64,000 nt of DNA from Paenibacillus sp. PL2-23. Lineage in GTDB: Bacteria > Bacillota > Bacilli > Paenibacillales > Paenibacillaceae. Positions 35,736 through 45,125 of the stretch are shown piece by piece (position 1 is the stretch's first letter; every line of letters begins with the position of its first letter). The stretch is taken from positions 3,434,001 through 3,498,000 of the forward strand of contig NZ_CP162129.1 in assembly GCF_040834005.1 (NCBI RefSeq). The letters run 5' to 3'. The notes under the pieces were generated by a model. That model worked only from the letters and a program-made list of their open reading frames with translations. It made no database searches and was not told where the DNA came from. The position numbers and the translations under genes were made by a program.

Positions 35736-36956
35736 CTAGAACCAGCTGTCCTCTCCCGCTTGCAGGTCAGGCGTCTGCTGACCCGGCTTCAGAATGAGCT
35801 GCTCAGTATCCCGCACGGCCGTCTCGATCATCTCGGAGTATTGAGGAATGCCAGCCTCCACCCGCTCCACAATACGCATGTTGGGATTTGTGCTTGGAGA
35901 TTTCGGCAGGAACAGCGTACAGCAGTCCTCATAAGGCAGGATGGACGTCTCGTACGTGCCGATCTTCTCGGCAAGTCTAATAATTTCGGCCTTGTCCATC
36001 ATAATGAGCGGCTTCAGCAGCGGCAGGTCGGCCGCCCGGCCAATGACATTCATGCTGGGCAGCGTCTGGCTTGCGACCTGGCCCAGACTTTCTCCCGTCA
36101 CGATGCCTAGGGCGTCGTTACGAACCGCCAGCTGCTCTGTAATGCGGAACATGGCTCTTCGCATCATGGTAATGATCAGGTTGTCCTGCCCCTGCTGAGC
36201 CAGTGTGGTCTGAATATCCGTGAAGGGAACAAGATGCAGCTTGAGCGGCGCGCTATGATAATAGGCAAGCCGCTGGGCGAGAGCCACAACCTTGTCCTTT
36301 GCCTGCTCGCTGGTGAACGGGTAGCTGTGGAAATGAACGGCTTCAATCTGAAGGCCCTTCCTCATTGCCAGCCAGCCGGCGACAGGACTGTCGATGCCGC
36401 CTGACAGCAGCAGCATCGCCTTGCCGTTAGAGCCGTAAGGGAAGCCGCCCGCCGCGGGGATGACCTGGGAGAACAGGTAGGTCGCTTCCTCCTGGATATC
36501 AACCTTAAGCTCCACCTCAGGATTGCGCACGTCGACGCTCAGCTCGGGGAATGCCCGAAGAATATGCGCGCCGACCAGATGATTCATCTCCTGTGAGGGA
36601 TGCGGGAAGCCTTTCCAGGCACGCTTCACGCTAACCTTAAACGTCTTGGGCGGCTGCTCCATAGCATTCATCAGCGTCATCGCGGCCGAACGAATGGCCT
36701 CCAGCTCCGACTCCGTGCTTATGACGGGACTTAAAGAATGCAAGCCGAACAGGTCCTTCAGCCGATCGGCGACTCTCTCGTAAGGCTGCCCATTTAACTT
36801 GACATACAGCCTGCCATATGTTTTCCAATAGGTAATGCCCTGGAATGGCGACAGCGCGCTTCGCACTTGCTGCTGCATTCGTTTCTCGAACTGGTTCCGG
36901 TTCCTGCCCTTCATAATCAGATCGCCGTAACGCAGTACAATTTGGTCGTAAATCAA
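35736..36956 (-). CDS. thiI: tRNA 4-thiouridine synthase ThiI
   Basis: A 406-residue enzyme with an N-terminal ferredoxin-like domain, THUMP domain (to about 165) and PP-loop ATPase with SGGIDS (185-190). It activates U8 of tRNA for sulfur insertion and, in many bacteria, supports thiamine thiazole synthesis. The C-terminal rhodanese domain of the E. coli protein is absent, as is normal in Bacillus, where the dedicated cysteine desulfurase directly upstream provides sulfur. A conserved cysteine pair lies in YEDCCTLF. The TTG start overlaps the upstream stop codon as TTGA. Confidence 0.94.
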   Translation of the reverse strand: MIYDQIVLRYGDLIMKGRNRNQFEKRMQQQVRSALSPFQGITYWKTYGRLYVKLNGQPYERVADRLKDLFGLHSLSPVISTESELEAIRSAAMTLMNAMEQPPKTFKVSVKRAWKGFPHPSQEMNHLVGAHILRAFPELSVDVRNPEVELKVDIQEEATYLFSQVIPAAGGFPYGSNGKAMLLLSGGIDSPVAGWLAMRKGLQIEAVHFHSYPFTSEQAKDKVVALAQRLAYYHSAPLKLHLVPFTDIQTTLAQQGQDNLIITMMRRAMFRITEQLAVRNDALGIVTGESLGQVASQTLPSMNVIGRAADLPLLKPLIMMDKAEIIRLAEKIGTYETSILPYEDCCTLFLPKSPSTNPNMRIVERVEAGIPQYSEMIETAVRDTEQLILKPGQQTPDLQAGEDSWF

Positions 36957-38104
36957 TGTGTCGAGCTCCTCTCAAGCGGCTTCAGCTTGCCTATAACGCT
37001 CTTAAGCGCGGTAATCAGCCCATCAATGTGTCCGTCCTCGTGCTCATCCCCGAAGCTTATGCGCACGCCGCCTGAGGCGTGCGCAGCGCTTGCGCCGAGC
37101 GCCAGCAGAACGCGGCTTGGCTTATTTTCCTTGGACGAGCAGGCGGATTTGGTTGACGCTATTATACCATGCTGCTCCAGCATGTGAACGATAACCTCGG
37201 GCTTCATCCCGGGATAGGAGAAATGTACGATATGAGGCGCCAGCGGCTCGCCGCCGTTCAGCCTCAGCTCCGGACAGCTCCGGACGAACGCGCGCAGCCT
37301 GTCCCCGTGCCGTCGCATGGCCGCGCTTCTCTCCTCCATACTCTCCATGGACATGCGCAGCGCCTTGGCGGAAGCGACGATTGCCGGCACATTCTCCGTT
37401 CCTGCTCGCAAGCCTGACTCCTGCCCCCCGCCAGATGCGAGTGGCTGCAGCGTCACACCGTCTCTTATATACAGCCAGCCAACGCCCTTGGGACCGCGGA
37501 GCTTATGCGCGGAGCCGCTGACAAGATCGATGCCCCAGCCCTCCGGATGTAGCGTCACTTTGCCGATGCTCTGAACCGCATCGACATGGAACAGCGTCTG
37601 CGGATATGCTCGCAGCAGCTCGCCGATTTCCCTAATGGGCTGAACGGTGCCGATTTCATTATTCACATGCATGACCGTAACGAGAATCGTCTCCTTCGTC
37701 AATGCCCCCGCCACATCCTCTGCCGAGACGTGTCCCTCGGCGCTCGTGGGGAGGAAGGTGATTTGGAAGCCTTCCTGCTCCAACTGTTTCAGCGCGTCAT
37801 GCACAGAGGCATGCTCGATGCCGGATGCGATAATATGATTCCCGCGAGATCGATACTGGCGCGCAGCCCCTTTGATCGCCAAATTATTGGACTCCGTTCC
37901 GCCCGATGTGAACAGCCAGCGCCCAGACCTCGTGCCCAGCTGCGCCGCAATCAGAGCTCTCGACCGCTCAATGAGCTTGGCCGCCTCTGCCCCTCCCGCA
38001 TGGAGCGAGGACGGGTTCGCGTAATGCTTCCTCATGACCTCCCCCAACGTCGCGATAACCTCTTCATAGGGCGGCGTGGACGCGCAATGGTCGAAATACA
38101 ACAT
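36953..38104 (-). CDS. nifZ: Cysteine desulfurase (NifS/NifZ type) partner of ThiI
   Basis: A 383-residue PLP enzyme of the NifS/IscS family. Visible are FDHCASTPP, TSGGTESNNLAI, HASVHDAL, NNEIGTVQPI, the PLP lysine in GSAHKLRGPKG and the catalytic cysteine loop TKSACSSKENK. It releases sulfur from cysteine as a persulfide. Overlap with thiI makes it the NifZ-like donor for 4-thiouridine. The ATG at 38104 (MLYFDHCAS) has GGAGGAG 5 nt upstream. The symbol follows the B. subtilis gene paired with thiI. Confidence 0.92.
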   Translation of the reverse strand: MLYFDHCASTPPYEEVIATLGEVMRKHYANPSSLHAGGAEAAKLIERSRALIAAQLGTRSGRWLFTSGGTESNNLAIKGAARQYRSRGNHIIASGIEHASVHDALKQLEQEGFQITFLPTSAEGHVSAEDVAGALTKETILVTVMHVNNEIGTVQPIREIGELLRAYPQTLFHVDAVQSIGKVTLHPEGWGIDLVSGSAHKLRGPKGVGWLYIRDGVTLQPLASGGGQESGLRAGTENVPAIVASAKALRMSMESMEERSAAMRRHGDRLRAFVRSCPELRLNGGEPLAPHIVHFSYPGMKPEVIVHMLEQHGIIASTKSACSSKENKPSRVLLALGASAAHASGGVRISFGDEHEDGHIDGLITALKSVIGKLKPLERSSTH

Positions 38105-38207
38105 GACTCTCCTCCTCTCCTGAAACAACAAAAGAGACCAGCGATATGTCCGCGAGCGTGAACGCCGCGCGTCAATCGTGATCTCGTGTGCGGTCAAGGG
38201 GGTCAGG

Positions 38208-38900
38208 TTAGATAATGGCCCCCTGAACTTTCCCGATATAGCGCTGCGTCTCCTCCGGCAGCTCGTTCAGCCTCGCAGCCAGCTCCTCGTCCGTCGAGAT
38301 GCCCAGACGGTCCAATCGGCCGGGGCCTGCATTGTATGCAGCAAGTGCGACTGCTTCATTACCGCCATATTTGCGGAGCAGCAGGGACAAATATTTGGTG
38401 CCGCCTTCAATATTTTGCGCCGGATCGAACGAATCCGACACGCCCAGCCCGCGCGCTGTGCCATCCATCAGCTGCATCAAGCCTTTGGCCCCGGCGTGGG
38501 ACTGAGCATGGGGATTGAAGCCGGATTCCGCAGCGATGACAGCATGCACGAGAGCCGGCGAGACGCCATGTCTGGCCGCCGCCTGCTGGATCAGCTCCCC
38601 GTATGCGCTGCTGTCTCCTGCATGAGCCGACGGCTCTGCTTTAACGCTCGTCAACGCTCCCGCATCCGAGAGGCCATACTGGGCAACCTGAGCCCACAGC
38701 TCCTTCGACCAGACAGGCGTCTTGCCGTCCATCACGCCAGTCGCCGCTTCCTCGCCGGACGCCATCTGCGCGGACAGAATCGTTTCAAATATATCGTTAT
38801 TGCCGGAAGTCCCCGTCGTTTTGTTCTGGACTCCAATATTCAAGCTTGGGGCTAGCTGCGCTTGCAGCAGCGCCTTCATTGTGCGCGGATCGATACTCAA
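38208..38900 (-). CDS. Lytic transglycosylase (SLT domain)
   Basis: A 230-residue protein whose C-terminal half (about 97-215) is a goose-lysozyme-like SLT domain: catalytic E125 in IAAESGFNPHAQS, then GAKGLMQLMDGTARGLGV and ALAAYNAGPGRLDRLG. Such enzymes cleave the MurNAc-GlcNAc bond, leaving 1,6-anhydro ends. No signal peptide or anchor is visible, so export is unexplained; the N-terminus (about 1-95) is an unknown linker. The TTG start at 38900 has AGGGGG 8 nt upstream, better than the internal ATG. Confidence 0.86.
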   Translation of the reverse strand: MSIDPRTMKALLQAQLAPSLNIGVQNKTTGTSGNNDIFETILSAQMASGEEAATGVMDGKTPVWSKELWAQVAQYGLSDAGALTSVKAEPSAHAGDSSAYGELIQQAAARHGVSPALVHAVIAAESGFNPHAQSHAGAKGLMQLMDGTARGLGVSDSFDPAQNIEGGTKYLSLLLRKYGGNEAVALAAYNAGPGRLDRLGISTDEELAARLNELPEETQRYIGKVQGAII

Positions 38901-38950
38901 GGACGATGCCCCCTCATGCTGGCTTTATGCTTTTGAAACATAATATTTAG

Positions 38951-38956
38951 ATTATA
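38951..38956 (-). promoter_or_regulatory. Possible -10 element for the lytic transglycosylase gene
   Basis: On the minus strand a perfect TATAAT occurs in an AT-rich 80-nt stretch about 50 nt before the TTG start. No good -35 was found at 16-18 nt, so this is tentative. Confidence 0.3.
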
Positions 38957-38980
38957 TATCGGATTTTATTGTACATGTTT

Positions 38981-40564
38981 TTAGTCCTTCCCGCCAGCCC
39001 CATCTCCCTGCAGCCTTGCCCCCCACTTTCCGTTCAGCCAAGTCATAAGGAAGGACACGCCAGCCAGAACAAGCAGGACAAGCACCTTGTACAGCGCCCC
39101 TTCGCCGCTTAAATCCATGAAGATCGTTTTGGCCGCTACGACAGCCAGCACAACGGAGCCGAACAGCCGGAATGTTTTTTCCCCGTAATAGGAGCCCCAT
39201 ACAACGAGCATCAGCGCATATACGCCCCATACAACGGACAATGTCAATCCTCTGTAGACATCTGGCGCAGCCGTCCAATATTCGGTGAAAAGATTCTGAA
39301 TTTGCCGCGTCATCAGCCCGCCCAATATCAGATGTGAGAGCAGCGCGAATCCGCGGGAGAACAATCGGCTGACGACTGGCGGGAAGCCCTCGAAGCGCAG
39401 ACGCCGCGCGTAATAGAAGCCGAGACCAGCAAGCAGCATCCAAGCGATCGCTCCCCAATTGAGAAACGGGATATAGACGCCGAACCACTCGCCGCGATCC
39501 GTCCACCAGGTCACCGCATACCAGAATACGCCAAGGAAGAACCAGATGACGATACCAAGGACGGTTGCCGCAATCCACCGCTTCACCGCTCCAATCGCCG
39601 TAAGCAAGTAGGCGTACAGCGTCCACATGATGACGTGAAACAACACGCCTTCGCCTAAGCTTTGTATGGCCATAAGCAGCAGAAGCGTGCCGCCGAGCCC
39701 GAACACGGCGGACGGGAGGGTCATTACCCCTTTAAGCTTATATACGGCAAAGCCAATCAGCAGATAGATGATCGCGATGAATGCAAGCGTAAACCCGTAG
39801 GGCAGCTCGCCATCCCATATCGTCAGCGCCCATACGCCGAACAGTATGCCATTAGCCGCTTGGAGATACAGGTCCAGCCCCTCAAAGCTGGCTTTATTTC
39901 TCCAGGAGGAGGCGAATAACGCAAGCGTGTAGAACAGGAACGCGGCCATCGCGTACCGTATCGGCATGCTCCATAACCCCTCTGTCGCAGGGCTGAATTG
40001 AACAAAATAGACCCCATACATGACCCAAGTGCCGATAAAGGCGATCACACGCAGCTCTGTCCAGCTGCGAAGAAAGCCGATTGTTATAAACGCAGCGTTG
40101 AGCACAAGCATATACAGGAACAGCGTAAAGACCTGATCCGTCTCCGGACGCATCATGAGAGGAGAGAGCATCGCGCCGGCAATCGCAATATTCATAAGCA
40201 GGCGGGATTCGTTGCGGTATGCGTAATAGGCGATGCCGAATGTAACGCCCGTCATACCCAGCAGAACAAGCGTCGGCTCCCAGAAATCATAATAGATGCC
40301 TGCGAAGGAGAACGTTGCATATAGGATACAGGCGCCGATACCGCAAATCATTTCACCCGCAATGACAAGGGCTGATCTCCGTGCCAGCTGGATGCCGGCG
40401 ATGACAGCACCGCTTCCCGCCAGTAGCCCGAGGCCCGTCTTCATCATGTTCGTCATCCAGCCCTGCTGAATGGAATATTGGAATAACGTAATACATGCGG
40501 CAATCATAAACATAGCGCCCAGCAGCGACGTCCAATTCTTCTTTATGAATTCGATTCCGTTCAT
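38981..40564 (-). CDS. DUF2339 family multi-pass membrane protein
   Basis: A 527-residue hydrophobic protein with roughly 14-16 membrane segments and very short loops, as in the DUF2339 family of unknown function. The N-terminus KNWTSLLGAMFMIAACITLF starts the first helix, and repeats of similar helix pairs run through the protein. The ATG at 40564 overlaps the stop of the upstream membrane gene (ATGA), so the two are coupled and may work together. Confidence 0.8.
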   Translation of the reverse strand: MNGIEFIKKNWTSLLGAMFMIAACITLFQYSIQQGWMTNMMKTGLGLLAGSGAVIAGIQLARRSALVIAGEMICGIGACILYATFSFAGIYYDFWEPTLVLLGMTGVTFGIAYYAYRNESRLLMNIAIAGAMLSPLMMRPETDQVFTLFLYMLVLNAAFITIGFLRSWTELRVIAFIGTWVMYGVYFVQFSPATEGLWSMPIRYAMAAFLFYTLALFASSWRNKASFEGLDLYLQAANGILFGVWALTIWDGELPYGFTLAFIAIIYLLIGFAVYKLKGVMTLPSAVFGLGGTLLLLMAIQSLGEGVLFHVIMWTLYAYLLTAIGAVKRWIAATVLGIVIWFFLGVFWYAVTWWTDRGEWFGVYIPFLNWGAIAWMLLAGLGFYYARRLRFEGFPPVVSRLFSRGFALLSHLILGGLMTRQIQNLFTEYWTAAPDVYRGLTLSVVWGVYALMLVVWGSYYGEKTFRLFGSVVLAVVAAKTIFMDLSGEGALYKVLVLLVLAGVSFLMTWLNGKWGARLQGDGAGGKD

Positions 40565-41256
40565 CCTCGAACCCTCCCAATGATCAAATACGCCAGCTTG
40601 GCGATCCCAAGCAGCAGCAGGCACAGCGCTACAGCGACAAGCTCCAGCTGGAGCAAGTACCAGGGCCAGGGCGCAAGCGCGTCAAGCAAGGACGCCGTTG
40701 ACGGCTTTCTGGCCAGGAACATAAAGTTTGTGGTCCCCGTCCATATGTTCACGAGGGCCGCGGGCACCGCCAGCAGGTGGAGCCAGAGTAAGGCAAGCAG
40801 CGCTGACCGTAATGTCGGACGATACCGTTCGACAGCCAGCAGATAGACAGCCGCCGATATAATGCCGATATGAGCGATGAAGAAGTGGAAATAGCGGAAA
40901 TGCGGAAACGGCTGCGTCAGGTTCGGTGTAAGGAGCGCCTGCAGGGCGCCAAGCGTCCCGAGGAAAAACACGATGGGATACAGCCCCTGCCACCTGAAGG
41001 CCAGTGCCGCCGCGGATAACAGCAGCGTCAGGCTGCACAGCTGGAAGGGCAGCGTGCCTGCGCTCCAGCCTCCATCGAAGGCATACGACAGCTGCAGAGC
41101 AGCCTCGCAGGCAGCAAGCGCCAGGGCCATTCCGATACGGAAGCGTTGTCCCCAGCCTTCCGTCCTCAACACCTTGCGGAGCGCAATAATCGCCGCTGGC
41201 GCAGCCAGAGCGGCAATCAGCGCCGCCATATGCGGCCATGAATACATTTCGAACAT
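40561..41256 (-). CDS. TIGR02206/YwaF family integral membrane protein
   Basis: A 231-residue protein with about seven membrane helices. The stretch GGWSAGTLPFQLCSLTLLLS and FRYFHFFIAHIGIISAAVYL match the YwaF-type family (TIGR02206), whose function is unknown. The start MFEMYSWPHMAAL at 41256 is preceded by GGGTGGAG. It is the first gene of a two-gene membrane unit with the DUF2339 gene, which it overlaps by 4 nt. Confidence 0.8.
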   Translation of the reverse strand: MFEMYSWPHMAALIAALAAPAAIIALRKVLRTEGWGQRFRIGMALALAACEAALQLSYAFDGGWSAGTLPFQLCSLTLLLSAAALAFRWQGLYPIVFFLGTLGALQALLTPNLTQPFPHFRYFHFFIAHIGIISAAVYLLAVERYRPTLRSALLALLWLHLLAVPAALVNIWTGTTNFMFLARKPSTASLLDALAPWPWYLLQLELVAVALCLLLLGIAKLAYLIIGRVRG

Positions 41257-41325
41257 AGGCTCCACCCTTCTCCCTCTCCATTGCCTCATCCTATCTGGCT
41301 ACAGGTTCATCATATAGGATTGGCG

Positions 41326-41357
41326 AAAAAAAAATAGTACCAACAATTTGTGGTACT
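41326..41357 (-). terminator. Intrinsic terminator after the response regulator gene
   Basis: A 7-bp stem (AGTACCA / TGGTACT, 8-nt loop) that reaches into the response regulator stop codon, followed on the minus strand by a run of nine T. It separates the two-component genes from the YwaF-like gene. Confidence 0.86.
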
Positions 41358-42042
41358 ACTTCGAAGCCGCATCCTGCTCCCCCTCCAGCAGCCCCATCTC
41401 CTTGGCCTTGGCCGCCGCTTCCTTGGAGCCCTCCATGCCCAGCTTCTTCAATATATTGTTGACGTGGTTTTTGACCGTTCGAAGCGTGATGAACAGCTTC
41501 TCCGCGATCTGCGGCTGTGTATAGCCTTCATGGATCAAGCCAAGCAGCTGCCGCTCGGACGGCGTAATGAGATCGCCCAGCTTTTTGGCTTCGAATTCCC
41601 GCTCCAGCGCCTTCAGCCGTTTGAATTCCTCTCTCAGCTTCTCGGCCGCCGCCGCGCTGATGGGCGATTGTCTGCTATACGCCAGCCTGATTGCGGCCGG
41701 CAGCTTCTCGAAGCTGCTTTTGATCTGATAGTCGATGGCGCCCGCCTGGAAGGACTGCAGGATAAGTTCCTTCTCCTCCATTGACGTCAGCATAATAACC
41801 CGGGCGCCTGTGGATAGAGCCGCCTCCTCAGCGAGCTGAATGCCCTCCGGACGGCCTTCCAGCATAATGTCCATCAGCACGACGTCAGCGGGAATCTCCG
41901 CGGAAGCCATCGCTTCTCGCAGCTCCCCGGCGCTCGACGCCGTCCAGACCAACTCGAAATCCGGCTCCGCGCCCAAATAGCCCGCCAGTCCCCGCTTCCA
42001 ATCGGGATCATCTTCTACCAGCCCGATACGAATGATGTCCAT
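41356..42042 (-). CDS. LuxR/NarL-family response regulator
   Basis: A 228-residue regulator. The receiver domain (1-125) has the acidic pocket E10-D11-D12, phosphoacceptor D58 (VVLMDIML) and the conserved threonine-lysine switch (LTSMEEKE; YQIKSSF). A coiled linker (EEFKRLKALEREFEAKKLGD) leads to a LuxR-type helix-turn-helix (LITPSERQLLGLIHEGYTQP, LRTVKNHVNNILKKLG). The kinase gene lies 34 nt upstream. Start ATG 42042 has AAGGAGG 6 nt upstream. Target genes are not evident; the CorC-like gene starts divergently upstream of the kinase. Confidence 0.92.
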   Translation of the reverse strand: MDIIRIGLVEDDPDWKRGLAGYLGAEPDFELVWTASSAGELREAMASAEIPADVVLMDIMLEGRPEGIQLAEEAALSTGARVIMLTSMEEKELILQSFQAGAIDYQIKSSFEKLPAAIRLAYSRQSPISAAAAEKLREEFKRLKALEREFEAKKLGDLITPSERQLLGLIHEGYTQPQIAEKLFITLRTVKNHVNNILKKLGMEGSKEAAAKAKEMGLLEGEQDAASK

Positions 42043-42076
42043 AAGCGTCCTCCTTCATATATGGATGGATTGCAAC

Positions 42077-43453
42077 CTAACTATTGGAGCTCGCCTGCCT
42101 TGCCTGCAGCGGTTTTTTGGGAAAAGCCATATAGAATGCCGCGCCTTCTCCCTTCTTGCTGCGAAGCTGCAGACTCCCCTTATGCTTCCGCATCACATGA
42201 TAGGCATAGGGCAAGCCTAGACCAAAGTTATGGCCTGTGCGCTTCGTGGAATAAAAGGGTTCAAACGCGTGTAATTGCATCGAGCGGTCCATTCCGGGAC
42301 CGGAGTCGCGAATTTCCACAATCAGCTCACGCTTCGTTTCCGTTAACGCTACCTGGAGCAGCCCTTCCTTGCCCATCGCTTCAATAGCATTCATCACGAT
42401 GTTCGTAATGGCCTCCGCGGTCTGAGCCTGATCCAGCAGCAGCGACCAGCCTCCCCTAAGATGTGTCCGAAGCTGGATGGTTCCCAACGCAGGCTGAATG
42501 GCCTGCAGCGCTCCCTCGATGACCTCCGCAAGATCCGCCCTCTGGAGCTGCAGCGTCAAATCCTCCGTCCGCCTGTGAACCCGCGCGACCATCTCCTCCA
42601 TGTGTCGGGAGGCAGACAGTACGGCTTCAACATCGGCCAGCAGCTCCGTTTGCTCCGTCTCGGCGGCGTAGCGCTTCATCTTCTCCGCGAACAGCTTCAG
42701 CTTGCCCGCGTCGTTTTTGATAGCGTGATTGAGCATCGCTGTGCCCGAGGTGACCGCGCGCAGGGTGGTGTCAAATCTTCTTCGCTCGATAAAGATGCGA
42801 ATGCCCATGAACCCGTATGTGAACATGCCCAGCACAAACACCAGCGTCCCGAGGCCCACAACCCATGTGTTGTACACCCACATCCGCAGCATGCCCATGC
42901 TTGGCAGCACATAGTTCATGACCATCACGAACAGCGCCGGAGGCAATACCGCGAAGCAGACTACCCAATGCGTCCGAGCATACACGGTCGGCGGAACCCG
43001 CTTGGATAATACAAGCGCTGCTCCCGCCAATATATAGGGAACGGCCCACCAGACCACAATGTCGAACGTAATGGGATACCGCTCGTTATAAGCTGGCGTG
43101 AAGGCAAGGCAATAGAGGATGGGAAGCAGCAGCAGCAAAGGAATCGAGACAGCAAGCCGCCGATTGAACCGCACACCGCGATAGGAGATCCCGAACAGCA
43201 GGAAAAAATACGGAATGCCATAATAGGAAAATAGGGATGAGAACGCTTGCAGGCGAAACAAAGCATCCAGCGTTCCCGCTCCGGCGCCCGCGTCAGCAGC
43301 GTAAGGGATCCAGGAGCCGTCGAGAACGGCTGCCAGCGCGCCGGAGCCTCCGCTCCACGCGAGCGCCCCAAGCCTGCGGTTAACGGCCGAGCCCGGCTCG
43401 GACAGCCACAGAATAGCCGCGATTCCGCTTAACGCGATAAATACAAATAACAT
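42077..43453 (-). CDS. Sensor histidine kinase with multi-pass membrane sensor
   Basis: A 458-residue kinase. The N-terminal 220 residues contain about seven membrane helices with little extracytoplasmic sequence, suggesting sensing within the membrane. The phosphoacceptor is probably H243 in LNHAIKNDAGKL. The HATPase domain has ITNIVMNAIEAMGKEG (N box), IRDSGPGMD (G1), PFYSTKRTGHNFGLGLPYAY (F/G2). LNHAIKND-type H-boxes pair with NarL-family regulators, and the response regulator follows directly. The signal is unknown. Confidence 0.9.
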   Translation of the reverse strand: MLFVFIALSGIAAILWLSEPGSAVNRRLGALAWSGGSGALAAVLDGSWIPYAADAGAGAGTLDALFRLQAFSSLFSYYGIPYFFLLFGISYRGVRFNRRLAVSIPLLLLLPILYCLAFTPAYNERYPITFDIVVWWAVPYILAGAALVLSKRVPPTVYARTHWVVCFAVLPPALFVMVMNYVLPSMGMLRMWVYNTWVVGLGTLVFVLGMFTYGFMGIRIFIERRRFDTTLRAVTSGTAMLNHAIKNDAGKLKLFAEKMKRYAAETEQTELLADVEAVLSASRHMEEMVARVHRRTEDLTLQLQRADLAEVIEGALQAIQPALGTIQLRTHLRGGWSLLLDQAQTAEAITNIVMNAIEAMGKEGLLQVALTETKRELIVEIRDSGPGMDRSMQLHAFEPFYSTKRTGHNFGLGLPYAYHVMRKHKGSLQLRSKKGEGAAFYMAFPKKPLQARQASSNS

Positions 43454-43572
43454 AGACCTGCTCCTTCTGATGCGGTCATGAACTAGCCATATATGAATGT
43501 AGCTTGTTAGTCAAGTTCCATATGAACCCATCTTAAGGCTGCGAATTGCGCTTGTAAAGAGTCGTAAATCAA

Positions 43573-43589
43573 TGAGAATAACGTTCTCA
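43573..43589. promoter_or_regulatory. Palindrome between the kinase and CorC-like genes
   Basis: TGAGAA and TTCTCA form a perfect 6-bp inverted repeat with a 5-nt spacer (TGAGAATAACGTTCTCA) in the 275-nt divergent region. It is a possible operator; it resembles metal-regulator half-sites only loosely. Confidence 0.4.
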
Positions 43590-43645
43590 ATCGGAATAAA
43601 TGGGTCTGAATGAACGTGAGCGCCTTATAAGGTCCCATTTGGCGG

Positions 43646-43675
43646 TTGTCAGTACTTGTAATCTTTCGCTATAGT
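43646..43675 (+). promoter_or_regulatory. Candidate promoter for the CorC-like gene
   Basis: TTGTCA and TATAGT are separated by 18 nt, about 53 nt before the ATG at 43729. The rest of this divergent region holds no other gene. Confidence 0.45.
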
Positions 43676-43728
43676 AAAGCATAAGTAAATATAAACTATA
43701 TTGATAAAAAGGGTAGTGAGAATCCAAA

Positions 43729-45051
43729 ATGGGTAGTGACGGTATAGGTCTGAATTTATTCATGATTGCTCTTCTTATTTTTTTGACTGCTTTTTTCGTC
43801 GCAACGGAGTTTGCCATCGTCAAGCTGCGGGCGAGCCGGATCGAACAGTTAGTGCTGGAGGGCCGTAAGAACGCGCTTGCCGTTCAGAAGGTCACGAGCA
43901 ATCTGGATGCCTACTTGTCGGCATGTCAGCTAGGTATTACAATTACCGCTCTCGGACTTGGTTTTCTGGGAGAACCGACAGTAGAGAAAATTCTTTTACC
44001 CGTTTTTGAAGGAATGGAAATAAACGAAACGCTGAGCCATGCCCTGTCAATCGGTATCGCGTTTATCGTCATCACCTTCATCCATGTCGTCGTAGGCGAG
44101 CTCGCGCCGAAGTCGTGGGCCATCCAAAAAGCGGAGTACATCTCGTTTTTAACGGCGAAGCCGATTATTTTTTTCCACAGACTTATGTTCCCCTTCATCT
44201 GGCTGCTTAACGGCTCCGCTAACGCGCTGGTGCGTATGTTCGGACTGAAGCCGATGACCGAGCATGAGGAAGCTCACTCCGAAGAGGAAATTCAATTGAT
44301 TCTGAACGAGAGCTACCAAAGCGGCAAAATCAACAACACGGAGTACGGTTATGTGAGCCGGATCTTCGCGTTTGACGAGCTGCTGGCCAAAGAAATTATG
44401 GTTCCTCGGACAGACATGATTTGCTTATACACCAACAATTCGCTCAAGGACAACCTGGAAATCATTCGCAAGGAGCAATATACGCGGTTTCCTGTTGCGC
44501 TGGAGAGCAAAGATAATATAGTAGGCATGATCAACACAAAGCAGCTGTTCCTGGAATACGACGCGGACAAAGCCTTTGACCTGAAGAAGCTGATCCATCC
44601 CGTTCTGAGCGTATCAGAGGTTACACCTGTTAAGATGCTGCTGAAGCGTATGCAGCTGGAGCGCGTTCATATCGCGATTCTGGTGGACGAATATGGCGGA
44701 ACGTCCGGTCTAATCACGATTGAGGACATTCTGGAGGAGATCGTTGGTGAAATACGCGACGAGTTCGACGCAGACGAGCGCAAAGAAATCGAGCAGCTGG
44801 CCGACAACTGCTATCTGCTTGACGGCAAGGTGCTGCTGGATGAGCTGACCGATTTGACCGGCATGAGCTTCCATGAAGAGGATGTCGACACCATCGGCGG
44901 CTGGCTGTACAGCAAGTTGGTTGATCCTAAGCCGGGCAAGGAGCATCAGTTCGAGCATTTGAAATTTATTATTCGCGAAACAAGCAAAAACCGTATCCGC
45001 AAGATCGAAATGCTGATCGAGCAGCCCCAGTTGGAGGGCGAAACGGCCTAA
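43729..45051 (+). CDS. CNNM/CorC-type membrane protein with CBS pair (hemolysin C family)
   Basis: A 440-residue protein: a DUF21/CNNM membrane domain (about 5-190, three to four helices, with ATEFAIVKLRASRIEQL and LGITITALGLGFLGEP), a CBS pair (about 205-330, VPRTDMICLY, TRFPVALESKDNIVGMI, HIAILVDEYGGTSGLITIED) and a CorC/HlyC transporter-associated domain (about 345-430). Family members take part in magnesium efflux or homeostasis; 'hemolysin' is a historic name. The ribosome site before ATG 43729 is weak. It stands alone, divergent from the two-component genes. Confidence 0.9.
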   Translation: MGSDGIGLNLFMIALLIFLTAFFVATEFAIVKLRASRIEQLVLEGRKNALAVQKVTSNLDAYLSACQLGITITALGLGFLGEPTVEKILLPVFEGMEINETLSHALSIGIAFIVITFIHVVVGELAPKSWAIQKAEYISFLTAKPIIFFHRLMFPFIWLLNGSANALVRMFGLKPMTEHEEAHSEEEIQLILNESYQSGKINNTEYGYVSRIFAFDELLAKEIMVPRTDMICLYTNNSLKDNLEIIRKEQYTRFPVALESKDNIVGMINTKQLFLEYDADKAFDLKKLIHPVLSVSEVTPVKMLLKRMQLERVHIAILVDEYGGTSGLITIEDILEEIVGEIRDEFDADERKEIEQLADNCYLLDGKVLLDELTDLTGMSFHEEDVDTIGGWLYSKLVDPKPGKEHQFEHLKFIIRETSKNRIRKIEMLIEQPQLEGETA

Positions 45052-45066
45052 TTAAATCATACAAAA

Positions 45067-45112
45067 GCAAGGGCAGGATGAACGTCTCATGGACGATCAC
45101 CCTGCCCTTCCT
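45067..45112. terminator. Bidirectional terminator between converging genes
   Basis: A long hairpin with outer stem AAGGGCAGG / CCTGCCCTT and inner pairs AACGTC / GACG.T. It lies between the CorC-like stop and the converging PNPOx-like stop, with a T-rich stretch after it on the plus strand. Confidence 0.8.
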
Positions 45113-45125
45113 TCTTCTTTCGCCT

